A DNA stretch of 64,000 bases from the NCBI GenBank assembly GCA_021613535.1, contig CP075496.1:5208001-5272000 (forward strand). Reading direction: 5' to 3'. Within the stretch, counting starts at the first letter, position 1, and each line of letters starts with the position of its first letter. Below, piece by piece: positions 54,021 through 64,000 of this stretch. This DNA comes from Adineta vaga. Its lineage: Eukaryota > Rotifera. Made by a program: the position numbers and the translations under genes. The notes beneath the pieces are model-generated. The model did no database searches, had not been told where the DNA came from, and was given only the letters and a program-made list of their open reading frames with translations.

Positions 54021-54336
54021 TAAAATTTTGATTCTACAATGATTTCTATTACAGTGGACTATCGTCTAGTTATTTTTCTTGTATTTAACGCTCTATCTTT
54101 CGTACATAAATTTCGATAAAGAACTGTCGTTTCCTATCAATTTTCCTTCTTTTTCTTCTTCCTCTCTTTCTTTTGTCTTATATGTACGTTCTACTGTTCT
54201 TATTTGTTCAATTCTATGCTTATTACGCGCATGTGTGTTAGATTAAATAATAAAAACAGAAACAATTGATTGACACATTTCTTTCTTCTTTTGATCGAAG
54301 AGGCTGGTAGTCATAGTTTATTTTAACATAAATGGC
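54021..54336. other. Intergenic, 316 bp
   Basis: Plus-strand spacer between MASTL and the next gene. Pyrimidine-rich in the middle (54150-54185). Presumed MASTL 3' UTR and downstream promoter. Confidence 0.55.
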
Positions 54337-57300
54337 ATGTCACGTAAAGAAAGAAAGAAGGAACAAGAATAAAAAGTTCACATTATAATTTTTAAATACT
54401 TGCATTTAAATACATGAATACATTTGAAAGTAAAAAAAATTGATTTAGTTAATTGAACTACAATGTATTGATTTAGATCGTCGAGATTTATCACGTTTGG
54501 GTGAAGATGACGAACAATTGACATTTGATGAACATACTGACATAGCTTATTATGATGATGATGAACAACAAGAAGAACCAGATCCATTTGAAGGACTTCA
54601 AGAATTTGCACCAAATGTCAAAATGGATGCAAATGAATTTCGTATGTTATGTGATCATGTAGAAAATAGTTTATCTGAAATAGATAATTCAATGTTTGAA
54701 TTGATTGACTTAAAAGATAATTTACTTTTACAATTCTTACCAGCAAATGTATCCACACGAATAACATTAGTTATTTCACGTTTATATCGTGCCTATTCAT
54801 TATCTCAAATACCTTTGCATGAACTCGTTCGTATTGTTCAATTGTACAGTCAACCATTTGATATGAAAAGTACAGTAATCAAGAGATTCTATGAAAGTAA
54901 TGAAATCAAAAAACGAATGCTCAATGCTGCATTACAACGATTAACATTGATGGAAGGAAACAATAAACGATATCAACAAACGAGATGTGTTAATAATTGG
55001 GAGAAAATGTTAGTGAAATGTTAAAATTTACATGTGAATGAAAGTATTCTTTCTTTTTCAGGTATATTCGATTAGCATTACCTAGATCAAATGTTCGTAA
55101 ATGGAAATTTCGTTTGAAAACTTTTCGAGAAGTACGAACAAAAAGATTTCAACGATTTTTTTATTGAACTATTCGTCAATTTTCGTTGTAGACATCTCAA
55201 CTTGGCTATGAACATGTAATTGAATGGTTGAATTCTAGTGTACCACGTCCAGCATCTGAAAATGAAATTTTATCTCGAGGAGAACCAATGGATGAGGAAG
55301 ATGAATTTGGTGATCTTGATCAAGTTGAATCATCAGCTGATCAAGGTAGTATACGAGAAATTGATGATCAACAACAAGTTTGTGTTGAAATTTCTTGGAT
55401 ATATCATGAAAAAATATGAAGTATCTTATTGTCGTAGGGTTCCGATTTAGATGATGAAATTGGAAGTGATAATGAAGGCAGTTTTCTAAGTAGTGCAGGA
55501 AAACAACGAACAAAGAAAGCAAATGGATCAGGAAAAAGTGAACAAAAAGAACCTGAAATGAAACAAATTGATGTGGAAATTCAAGCAACAGTTGATTTTG
55601 ATAATCAAGAAACGTCCACTGGCGATGTTCTTTCAACAAAGTAATGAAAGAAAAGATCCGTTCACTAATTAATTCTTTTTTTCTAGGGCACTAATTATAC
55701 GTGTTTATCGACCTGTTGGACTTGAAAAGAAAACATTTCAATGTATTATTCATACTCAAGAACAGAATTATAAAACAACCGTCTTCACGTTTGATGTATG
55801 CATTCTCTAATCAATATATATATATATATGTCTATATAGTTATGTCAATCTTTTAATGATCAATTTTAGAAATCAAATACGTTGAAAACTGACGATGTCA
55901 AAACGCCGGAACGAGGAAGTAGTCGACGAAAAACACGAAAAACGATCGATACAAGTGAATTTTCAACTTTTTCCAACAAAAATGAATGATATTGTTTGGA
56001 ATTTTTAGGAACAAAAAGTCGAAATGAGAATACTCCAACTCAAAGTGAAAATGATATCAATACTATTGATAGACAACAATCTGATGAATTAGTTATTCCA
56101 ATGCCAGCTGTTCTGAAACGACGATCGTTACTGGATACTGGTACTGATCCTGAAGCGATCAATGTTGAAGTTTTGGGTGATGGAAAACTCTGTGGATCTG
56201 TCGTTCTTTCACCTGAAGATTTACGAATGCTGGTAATATGATTGTTTACCTTTGATTTTCATGAATGAATAAAAAATAAACTGATTGTTTAGGATCTTCC
56301 AAATTTACATAGTCCATCATCGGCACCTTTAGTAGTTATTGATGATAGTACAACGAATGAACCTGAATCCACACCTAGAACTACTCAACTTGAATTCGAA
56401 GAATTGTCGTACGATCTTTATAAATCCTGGATCTCACGTACACCACAAACGTTTACGATTTACAATGAAAAACGTGAATCTATTGCCAAATTACCTTTAC
56501 ATATGTTTTGGTATAATCGAGTAGAAATAACTCATGCAACAAAGTGTACAAGTATGTAATGGAAATATTCTTGTCTCGCTCGATCATATCTCTTTGTAAT
56601 CGGTTAATTTAGTGACTGCTCCATTGAAAGTTCGTGCACCAACAGCAAAGACAATTCCATATACTCCAACATCACCTCCAATGGAAATATCTGACAATAC
56701 AATTTCCTTAGTAGTTGTTCCTCCAACAGAAGATATGGAAGTCGAAGATACCATGCCAACATTTGATACGACAGAAGATTCGGATGAACAAGTTGAAATG
56801 GTAAAAGCATCGTACGAAGATAAAATTGCTCGACTTCATGAAAGTTATCTGTATGTTGTAAAGAAGTTATTTTTCCCTTTTAAAGGAATAGATAATACTC
56901 ATCTATTTAGAGCGGAAATTTATCGCTTACGAAAACTTCTCAGTGAATCACCGTCTCGACGATCAGACCAGATGAACGAAGTATCAGAATTTGAAGAAAA
57001 TATTCAAGATATTATTGGAGATGAATCATCAGGTGTTATGATACAGTACATAAAATTATAAAAAATCACTTCAAAAAAGATCTAATATTCTCTATTTTAG
57101 ACCACCAACACGATCACAATCGAAACGTGAGATTAATATCGAACATCATCAAACACCCAATTATGGTAAAAATCTTTCAAATAGTGTAAGTTCTTCCTAA
57201 GAAAACATTATGGTATTTGTTTCTTGAGATTGAAAATGAAAAAGGATTTTGTTATTCTAGTTTCTCGATCGGTATCAAATGTTTTTGGAACGAAGTGCTG

Positions 57301-57875
57301 CTAATCGCCGTCAATTGACAAGTAAAATTGAACAGGAAACTGCTCAAACAATGGAACGACAAATGGAAATTCAACATCGATTACATAAACCTGATCAACA
57401 TGTTGAACGTTATGACGGTAGAATTTTCTTTTAAAAACTACTTCATCTTCTATCAAATACGATCTCTTTTTTAGATTTATGTTTACCAGCAGTTTTTATG
57501 CCTTTTCGTTCCGGTAATGTATTCAATCCAAGAGCCTATCGCTTCTTTCATCCCACTGGTAAAGAATCTTTCTTCTGTATCATTTTGCATTTTTAATATA
57601 ATCAAATTTATAGGTACAACAGATCCTCGTCTCACTCAGACACCGACAATATTCAAACTTCCACCACTTCCATCAGGCTCTGTAATTTTCAGTTTTTTTC
57701 TTTCATTTCTATTTAATTTTTTTCTAATTCATAGGTATCTGTCTTGAATCTTTTTGAATTAAGTCGATGCTATGATGGTACTGTGGATAAAGATCAACCT
57801 GTTGATCAATCAATGAATCAACAAACAGCACCATCTCGACCATCACCATCTCCAACAAATCAACAAACACATTAG
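54337..57875 (+). CDS. Unrecognised 860-residue protein, 16 exons
   Basis: Sixteen exons with introns of about 50-75 bp (the first is 133 bp) join in frame: 54337-54343, 54477-55008, 55062-55131, 55192-55377, 55438-55640, 55687-55795, 55870-55954, 56009-56232, 56293-56551, 56613-56850, 56911-57045, 57101-57185, 57261-57417, 57475-57558, 57614-57681, 57735-57875. The start would be MSHRRDLSRLGEDDEQLTF with only 7 bases in exon 1, so that exon is inferred. Residues about 45-180 are helical and conserved-looking (ANEFRMLCDHVENSLSEID, RITLVISRLYRAYSLSQI, IKRFYESNEIKKRMLNAALQRL). Later come ALIIRVYRPVGLEKKTF with a beta-like block, INVEVLGDGKLCGSVVLSPEDL, YDLYKSWISRTPQTF, a short coiled coil (EDKIARLHESYLAEIYRLRKLL) and the end block AVFMPFRSGNVFNPRAYRFFH. 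It looks like a conserved multidomain scaffold, perhaps ciliary, but I cannot name it. The 3' end is 66 bp from a convergent gene. Confidence 0.8.
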
Positions 57876-57941
57876 AACAATAAAATCGCCTTCAATTTGT
57901 ACCGAGTTGTCTTTCTTTGTATTTTGATTTTAAAAAAAGAA

Positions 57942-58711
57942 TTAATTTACATGAAAACGATATTTATTCATGCTTCGTTGTATACTCTCCAGTGCTTTAG
58001 AACGAGATGACGATGAAGGTGTATAACGAACTGCTGTTGACATATTTGACTTATCTGTTGTTGCAAACGTTACAAGTTGTTTTTTGTTAAAAGGTTGTAA
58101 CTAAAGACATGATCGTTAAGAAAATCGATTTCCTTTTCAAATTTACTTACAGGTGGTGATGGTGTGTGTGGTATATTTGGTGGAAAATGATTTTCATTCG
58201 AATTTGTCAATGTATATAATGTTACTTTCTTTTCTGAAGGACTATCGGGAGGCGTTAGATATCTCGTTGATTTAAGTTGTTGATAATCATTAGTTCTATA
58301 TGATAATTGCCTGTCATTATCATCATTGTCAGGTATCTTCCTGTTGTCGGTACTTAGATAATACATTTCCGTTATTGTTTTATAGGAGATAGATGATTTT
58401 CTTTTTTTACTGATTAATTCCGGTGATGCTCGACAAGTGCCAACCTCGACATCCGTATTCTTAATATTAAAATGATATAGTTCAGGTCCATGCCAAGATG
58501 AATTAGAATCTTGTTGAGTTGTTGGTAATGATGTTGGTTTCAATGAGTTGTATGAAAGTATTTGTTTCTCATTACTTGCTTCTAAATAATACACTTCTAT
58601 CTTTTGATTCGAAGAATTCCGAGGATTTTCTACATTGGTTGGTATTGAATGATGTTCCTCAGAATAAGAATTCCGGTTTTCTGCTGATTGAAATGAATAC
58701 ATTTCTGGCAT
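57942..58711 (-). CDS. Protein with a spaced E-[ML/V]-Y-x-[LF] repeat
   Basis: Two exons (58711-58151 and 58100-57942) join in frame to 239 residues. A short motif recurs: EMYSFQSAENR at residue 3, EVYYLEASNEK at 39, ELYHFNIKNTD at 77, EMYYLSTDNRK at 115 and TLYTLTNSNEN at 164, with a possible decayed copy QLVTFATTDKS at 195. The first four are spaced 36-38 residues apart. The motif is a short Tyr-hydrophobic strand followed by a polar Asn-containing turn, between Ser/Asn/Pro-rich linkers. No signal peptide, transmembrane segment or known domain. Such repeats could be linear docking sites for a repetitive partner such as tubulin or a WD40/SH2 protein; this is inference. The gene is divergent from the EF-hand gene, 283 bp away. 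Confidence 0.75.
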
Positions 58712-58994
58712 AATCGAAGCGAACAATTATTTGAAAGTTATTTTTTATTTTCTTTAGTCGAAACCTTTTGACGACTTTATTAGTTAACAAATAAGTCATA
58801 TGTAAGAAATATGAGCAGTAAGAGGAAAAGAAAAAAATATATGACGCTTCGTCAATAGAAACAGTACAACACTTTAGATTTGATTTACACAAAGATGATT
58901 ATGTTTCAAGAAGTCAAGAAAGAAGAAAAAAAAATAGCGCTCTTCGATCATTAATTATTACTTTTTTTTCGTCTAACATATCTTTCTTTTACTC
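58712..58994. promoter_or_regulatory. Divergent promoter region between the repeat protein and the EF-hand gene
   Basis: A 283 bp head-to-head spacer, AT-rich with an A-rich then T-rich part. Shared or back-to-back promoters are likely from arrangement alone. Confidence 0.45.
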
Positions 58995-59751
58995 ATGTCA
59001 TTCGATAGAAAAACTCCTGATTTAGGTCGAATTTCTATTTATGATATAGAAACGGATAAGATCAAATTATCTTCAACAGATATTCAGTTGAAAAAACATA
59101 CAGGTTATGATGATGAACATTTAAAACGATTAAAATATCTTTTTCAACAAATTACTGGTCCACAAATAAATACATTAGACATTGAGCATTTTGAATCAGC
59201 AGCAAGATCTATGTGTCGATCATTGACAGAATCTCATGAAGCACATCATTTAGCAGAAATATTGTTTAAAGCATACGATAAAAATACGAATGGTGCAATT
59301 GATTTTGCAGAAATGATTGACTTTGTATGGTAATAAGAGTATATAAAAACAAAGAAAAGAAAAAAGGAAACACAATATAAGTTTTAGGACAGTTGTCGAT
59401 GCACCACGTGAAGAACAAATTGTTGGTTTATATCAAGCTTTACAAGGATCTAATAATAAATTATCAAAAGATCGATTAATCGAATTTACAACTATATTAA
59501 AAGATGATTTTCAACCAAAAATTTCTCTGATTGACAAGAAAACTCAAGGTCAATTGAAGTCATTAAATACTGATGAAGATATTCAAAATCGAGTTGATGA
59601 ATGTCTTTCTTACTATCGTCAACCATCGGATGGTCTTAATTTAACTCAAGTGATTGAATATTTCCTAGGACGAAAAGATCCAATAATAAGTCAAATAAGA
59701 ACTCGATGGAATGCTCGAATAAAACGTTATGAGAAAAAGAATCGAAAATAA
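58995..59751 (+). CDS. EF-hand domain protein
   Basis: Two exons (58995-59329, 59388-59751) join in frame to 233 residues. One clear EF-hand lies at about residues 84-112: helix HHLAEILFKAY, loop DKNTNGAIDFAE with Asp, Asn, Asn and Glu at the calcium positions, then MIDFVW. A preceding helical pair (HLKRLKYLFQQITGPQINTLDIEHFESAARSM) looks like a degenerate EF-hand. The second exon (EEQIVGLYQALQG, then LSKDRLIEFTTILKDDF and LNLTQVIEYFLGRKDP) has two further helix-loop-helix units whose loops lack most liganding residues. This is the usual layout of calmodulin-superfamily or EF-hand-domain-containing proteins (EFCAB, calcineurin-B-like). No myristoylation Gly after Met. Calcium sensing is inferred from one good loop. 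The start at 58995 is the first ATG of the frame. Confidence 0.82.
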
Positions 59752-62260
59752 GATCTGATTTTGTAAGGAATAAATTTCAACGAGACTAATCTGCTTGAAG
59801 ATAAGAAGAAGAGAATTGAATGGTTGTCTCAGTGATAAGATAGTTATAGAGTTATTGTATTCAAGCGTAAAAAATCAGCAGAATAAGTAAGTTATTTTCA
59901 GAAGTCTGATTCTATAGTCTCTTCATTAAAACATTAAAAGAGCCGATAAAATCTTCTAAAAAATACCAAATGTGCAAGGAAGGAAGTTCAACCTTCCGTA
60001 AAACTTTCAATCGGATATGATAAGAATTTCAAGTAAACAATCTCGTATTTATGTTGTTATTTTCTTTTTCTTCTTCTTTTTTCTTCTTGTTCTTGTGTCA
60101 CTTGAATATTTTCTCTACTAATCAGATGCTGATATAATCATCTTTTGACGAACTATGCCTAGTGTTCGATTGAAACATTGATTTGCATGTCAAATTTATT
60201 TGTAATCATGCGACAAATAATCTCATTCATCAGATTCAATCAATAATGTCATTTTGCCCTTATGTATATCGAAGTACCAAGATTTCGTTTCATAAAAAAA
60301 ACAGACAATTAAATGTCATTCCAATCAATATCTATGCTATGAAAATGAGCTAATAAGATTCAGATTCGTTTCTTATGATCTACTTGTTCTTCAAGGTAAA
60401 AATAATATATATTATCTATTCATGAAGTGTGACTTTGATTATATGTAGAGGCGTAATGAAGTAGTTTTCCTTTTTTCTGTTTCGATGTGTGTATTCAAAT
60501 AATATAGATAACAAAAGAAAGTCTCGGCAGTTATTATTAATTAACATACTCAAAGGCATTGTATGATTAATGAGAGATATAATATTATTTCATCTATAGT
60601 TCTTTTTCTTTTGCAAAAGAAGAAGAAATGAACAATGTTAGATTTGCTTCTTTTTCTTTTCTTTATTTATTTTTTAAAACAATTCGATCAATAAGGAATT
60701 ATATTTTCTAAATTAACGAATATTGATCAATAGAAAAAGAAGAAATAATTGATTTAATAATGTAAATATAAGTAAACAAAACACACACGCACAGACAGAA
60801 AAATAATCATGATTAATCATCGAGTCTAATTTTATGATATGTCAATGTTTTCTGAATGGGAAAATCTCTTCGTATTGACAGACTTGTGACACTTCGATTA
60901 TTTTCTTATCTTTATTGTTCATATGTCTTCTCTGTCGATCAGCCTTTTTCCTGATGTTGTCAACAAATCTCCATACAATTGTATGTCAATGTTGACTAGT
61001 GATTTAAAGATTTTTCTTTTTCAGATTTACTAATGATATTTGTTATATTCGATTGTTATATGAAGTAAATTACATGTTGGAAACAAGAAAAAAACATATG
61101 AATAGATTATGTCTACGTGTTCTTTTTTCTTTTCTCTTCACACATTTGCTTTTATATATTTAATAAATATTGAGATAACAACATTGTTCAATTCTAGTTA
61201 TGCATACAAATATCTATTAAATATTTTTGTCGGAAAAATTTTCTTCTTCTTCTTCTTTTTATATGAACGCGTGCATCTTGTATTTGCATGTGCCATGTAA
61301 ATCTCTATACTACTATTGATGGTGTCTATGTAGAGCGACTTCTTATTCACTTTAATGTTCGCTTGCACTAGAGAAAGAGAAACCATCTAACGTTGCCATG
61401 TTCAATCTTCACTCTCTACTTCTTTTTTTATGACGGCAATCTGAGAAAAGAAAGCGTAGAACAAGAAGACGAAGCAGTAGGAGCAACAACAGAAGAAGAA
61501 GAAGAAGAACAAGAAAGAAACATAGGCAAAGAACGAGAAACAAACTCGCTCTTCGTTCATTCATTTAGCAACCGCGTAAATCAAATAAGGCAAGACTTTG
61601 AGACTTCTTTTCTTTGGCATGTGTTGTCGTTGAGAGAACTGAAACGAGAACCAAAATATGATGTGTTCAAAACCGTAGATGATGATCAGAGAAATCGATC
61701 AAAAGCAGATCAACGTTAGATAGACATAAATGCATTAAAAAACATCACTTTCCTTTTGCTCTCGACAATGACGAACAATATTCATCTAATCGATTCTAGA
61801 GGTTGTCTTCTCTATGTATTTTCATTTAGTATATGCAGTAGTAGAAATAGTCGAAGAAGCGAGACAAAAAAAATAAAGAAAAAAAACTAGTTTCCGCTTT
61901 GGACTCGCGTTTTATATGAATGTGTATTCATGCAGCCAACCGCTACCATCACAATCAGATAGAATCGTAAGTCTATAAGACATGAACACTCATTCACTTG
62001 CATCGGACGGAAAGAAGTATTGTAAGTATAGATTCTCCGATCAAATAATGATAAGCATGAGAGTTCTTACATTATTTTTGACAAGAAAATATTCTTTTTA
62101 ACTGGACAGAATATATATATTTCTTCGAATGTCTTTATCAATATGAATGCGTGTTCATCATGTTAATGATGGCATGTGAGACCGTGCATAATATATGGGT
62201 AGCCAGAGAAGGCACGGCTCACTTGAGACGGATATCCGGTTGGTTTCTCCCGTTTGAAGG

Positions 62261-62278
62261 GAGAGAGAGAGAGAGAGA
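62261..62278. repeat. (GA)9 microsatellite
   Basis: Perfect GA alternation. Lies in the gene-free region upstream of the last gene. Confidence 0.85.
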
Positions 62279-62746
62279 AAGAACGAGTCAACTTCAAAAA
62301 TGAACTCCTAAAATATAGAATAGAGCAAACTTTTCCATATGGTAAGTTAATTTTAACTCAAATAGAAAGACATATTCAAATATCAATCGATATTCCTTCA
62401 AAACCAATTATTAAATTAGCTTTTGTTCGTTTTTAATCACAAATTTTGTTTTCTATCTACATCGATCGCATGCCGATAGAAAATCTATTCTATATCGATA
62501 TTTTTTTTTTCTATAGAATTTGTTTTTATTTCATTGCCATTCAAGCTTGAATATCAATATCCAATAAGAACGATTAGTTCGTTGAGTAATTTTTCAAACA
62601 AGAAGTATTAGTTATTTCCTTCTCATAGTTTTTACATTAATAATCGGAATAAGAAAAAAAGAACTTAAGGGTAAACATTAATTCCCAAGTGAACATTCAT
62701 ATTGAAAAAACGACAGACAGAGACAAAAAGAAAAGAAATTATAGAA

Positions 62747-62764
62747 ATATATATATATATATAT
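62747..62764. repeat. (AT)9 microsatellite
   Basis: Perfect AT alternation about 35 bp before the predicted start codon of the last gene, so it probably lies in its promoter or 5' UTR. Confidence 0.85.
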
Positions 62765-62798
62765 CTTTCAGATCAATAAAGCAATGTTCTTTGATTAA

Positions 62799-63773
62799 AT
62801 GGCACATTTTACACGTTTTGTTTTATTTGAAGATAAACTTAGTACAAAGTATGAAATAAAATTAATACGACAAGAAAAATGAAATTTCGTCTTTTATTTT
62901 TTTCTATTTAGTTTATTTACATTTATTCTTCCAAGTTCATTTCTATTAGGAACAGAAGAAAAACTAACAACACGAGAATTTATCTGTCGACATGTACCAT
63001 TCGTATTAACATTTGTTAAAAATGGTGATCAAATCAATGCATTTCTACTTCATCGTAGTCGAGATACTGAACGACTTGAAATGACACTTGATCTAAGTAT
63101 TACTCTATTATGTCGAGAACATTTTACACGGAATGAATCATTTACAGAAAAGAACTGTAAATTTACGAATAAAGTTACTTTACATGGACGAAAATCGTTT
63201 ACATCAGTTAATCGTTTATGTTCCGTCGAATATATGGATGAACGTGGAAATATTCAATGTGAACTTGAAATTAAAAATCTTTCGATATCATATATAACTG
63301 AAGTTCAATTAAGTCCACAATTAATCAATCCTCAATATGCACACGTTATTCAACCAATGCACAATCGTCAACCAATCGATGCAAAAATCGAAACACCTTC
63401 ATTCTTCTATTCCAATTATGAATGGAATATTGTTATTCAACCTAAACTTGATAGTGTTGGACAACTTGGACATTTTCGTATGTATCTTCAACGTTTAACT
63501 CAATGTGATTATTCTATTAAACTATCTTATCGTGTTAAATTAATTGCTGGAACGTACACATGGGATTCGTATCAAGAACGTAAATCAGCTAATCCAAATG
63601 ATACGAATACATATGAAATCAATTATACGGATGTTCATGGTCTATGTCGACCATTTCGTATTGATCGTGTTCGAGAATTACTTCAAACAGATGGAAAATT
63701 TACGGTGACAGTTGAACTCAAAGATGCTGTTAGTAAGTATATTGAACAAAAATCATATTTCGATATTGAATAA
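62799..63773 (+). CDS. Unrecognised protein, 303 residues
   Basis: Exon 1 (62799-62848) and exon 2 (62912-63773) join in frame. The start reads MAHFTRFVLFEDKLST and continues NLFTFILPSSFLLGTEEKLTTREF. The body is beta-rich with aromatic and charged residues: VPFVLTFVKNGDQINAFLLH, MTLDLSITLLCREHFTRNES, VTLHGRKSFTSVNRLCSVEYMDE, LEIKNLSISYITEVQL, SFFYSNYEWNIVIQP, FRMYLQRLTQCDYSIKLSYRVKL and FRIDRVRELLQTDGKFTVTVELK. Alternating strands ending in a C-terminal helix-free tail recall MATH/TRAF-like or other beta-sandwich domains (tandem copies), but no signature is decisive. No signal peptide or membrane segment. A possible splice donor (agtaagtat) lies near 63731, but reading through to the TAA at 63771 gives a sensible end. 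Confidence 0.72.
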
Positions 63774-64000
63774 ATCCGGAAGAGGAAATCGAGAAATTTG
63801 AGAGACTTACATAAATACGATTTTAATTACTAGTTTTATGAGAAGAATCTCAAAAACGGAAAAGACTAATGATAGGATGTTTTCATCATTAAAGAAGTCA
63901 ATGTTGAATGTATTAGATTAAACAGCATGTCAAATATATTCTGCACGAACATCAATAGATTAATTGTTTTGATCAACATAAAAACGAAACAAATGTTTAG

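Larger units (their letters stand above)
59752..62798. other. Large gene-free stretch, about 3.0 kb
   Basis: Between the EF-hand gene and the last gene, both plus strand. AT-rich, with GAA repeats near 61491-61513, a (GA)n tract at 62261-62278 and a TA repeat at 62747-62764. A long open frame at 61393-61719 encodes Glu/Arg-rich low-complexity peptide and is not accepted as a gene. No RNA gene recognised. Confidence 0.5.

Noticed and set aside
61393-61719. 108-codon Glu-rich open frame
   Set aside because: Generated by GAA/GAG repeats; no recognisable domain and no supporting neighbouring exons.
62160-62260. Slightly GC-rich segment considered as a possible tRNA or spliced-leader RNA
   Set aside because: I could not fold a cloverleaf or find the known bdelloid spliced-leader sequence.

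Overview
This window is eukaryotic nuclear DNA from a small, compact animal genome. It is AT-rich, most introns are about 50-80 bp with GT..AG ends, and genes on both strands often sit within a few hundred bases of each other. The gene content is metazoan: a Greatwall/MASTL kinase, CCDC40 of motile cilia, a PRRC2-like protein, WDR26, LSM14, SRP receptor beta, UFD1, a bHLH factor, a multi-zinc-finger protein and two seven-transmembrane proteins. Two intron-bearing genes of bacterial type (a GH77 4-alpha-glucanotransferase and a GH13 oligo-1,6-glucosidase-like enzyme) lie among them. Low GC, short introns, cilia genes and intronised bacterial-type enzymes together suggest a bdelloid rotifer such as Adineta or Rotaria. 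That assignment is inference; no marker gene proves it.

Layout. 1-477 (-): 5' part of a gene that runs off the left edge, possibly phospholipase-D-like. 1059-3174 (-): 4-alpha-glucanotransferase with an apparent frameshift near its end. 3505-4344 (-): SRP receptor beta. 4743-6190 (+): LSM14. 7807-9854 (+): proline-rich repeat protein. 9982-11067 (-): UFD1. 11669-14772 (+): C2H2 zinc-finger protein. 16170-18983 (+): rhodopsin-like receptor with a 1.3 kb intron. 19045-22968 (-): CCDC40. 23522-27694 (+): PRRC2-like. 29598-29912 (-): bHLH. 32213-35483 (+): polyQ protein with a 2 kb intron. 37854-38261 (+): small basic protein. 38394-40190 (-): orphan 7TM protein. 43733-46294 (-): WDR26. 48046-51027 (+): GH13 alpha-glucosidase. 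51631-54020 (+): MASTL. 54337-57875 (+): unrecognised 860-residue protein. 57942-58711 (-): protein with a spaced YxL/YxF repeat. 58995-59751 (+): EF-hand protein. 62799-63773 (+): unrecognised protein.

I assembled exons by joining open segments at GT..AG sites and checking that reading phase was kept. For LSM14, UFD1, the proline-rich, zinc-finger, receptor, PRRC2-like, 7TM, GH13, MASTL, 860-residue, repeat, EF-hand and C-terminal unknown genes, every junction keeps frame and the summed exon length is a multiple of three. For GH77 every junction keeps frame down to the apparent frameshift.

The genes do not form a pathway as a whole. The closest functional link is between the two alpha-glucan enzymes. 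GH77 disproportionates malto-oligosaccharides and the GH13 enzyme would release glucose from short oligosaccharides, so together they could form an acquired starch/glycogen-processing capacity. The largest gene-free stretches are 40.2-43.7 kb and 59.8-62.8 kb, where I see only AT-rich sequence and microsatellites.
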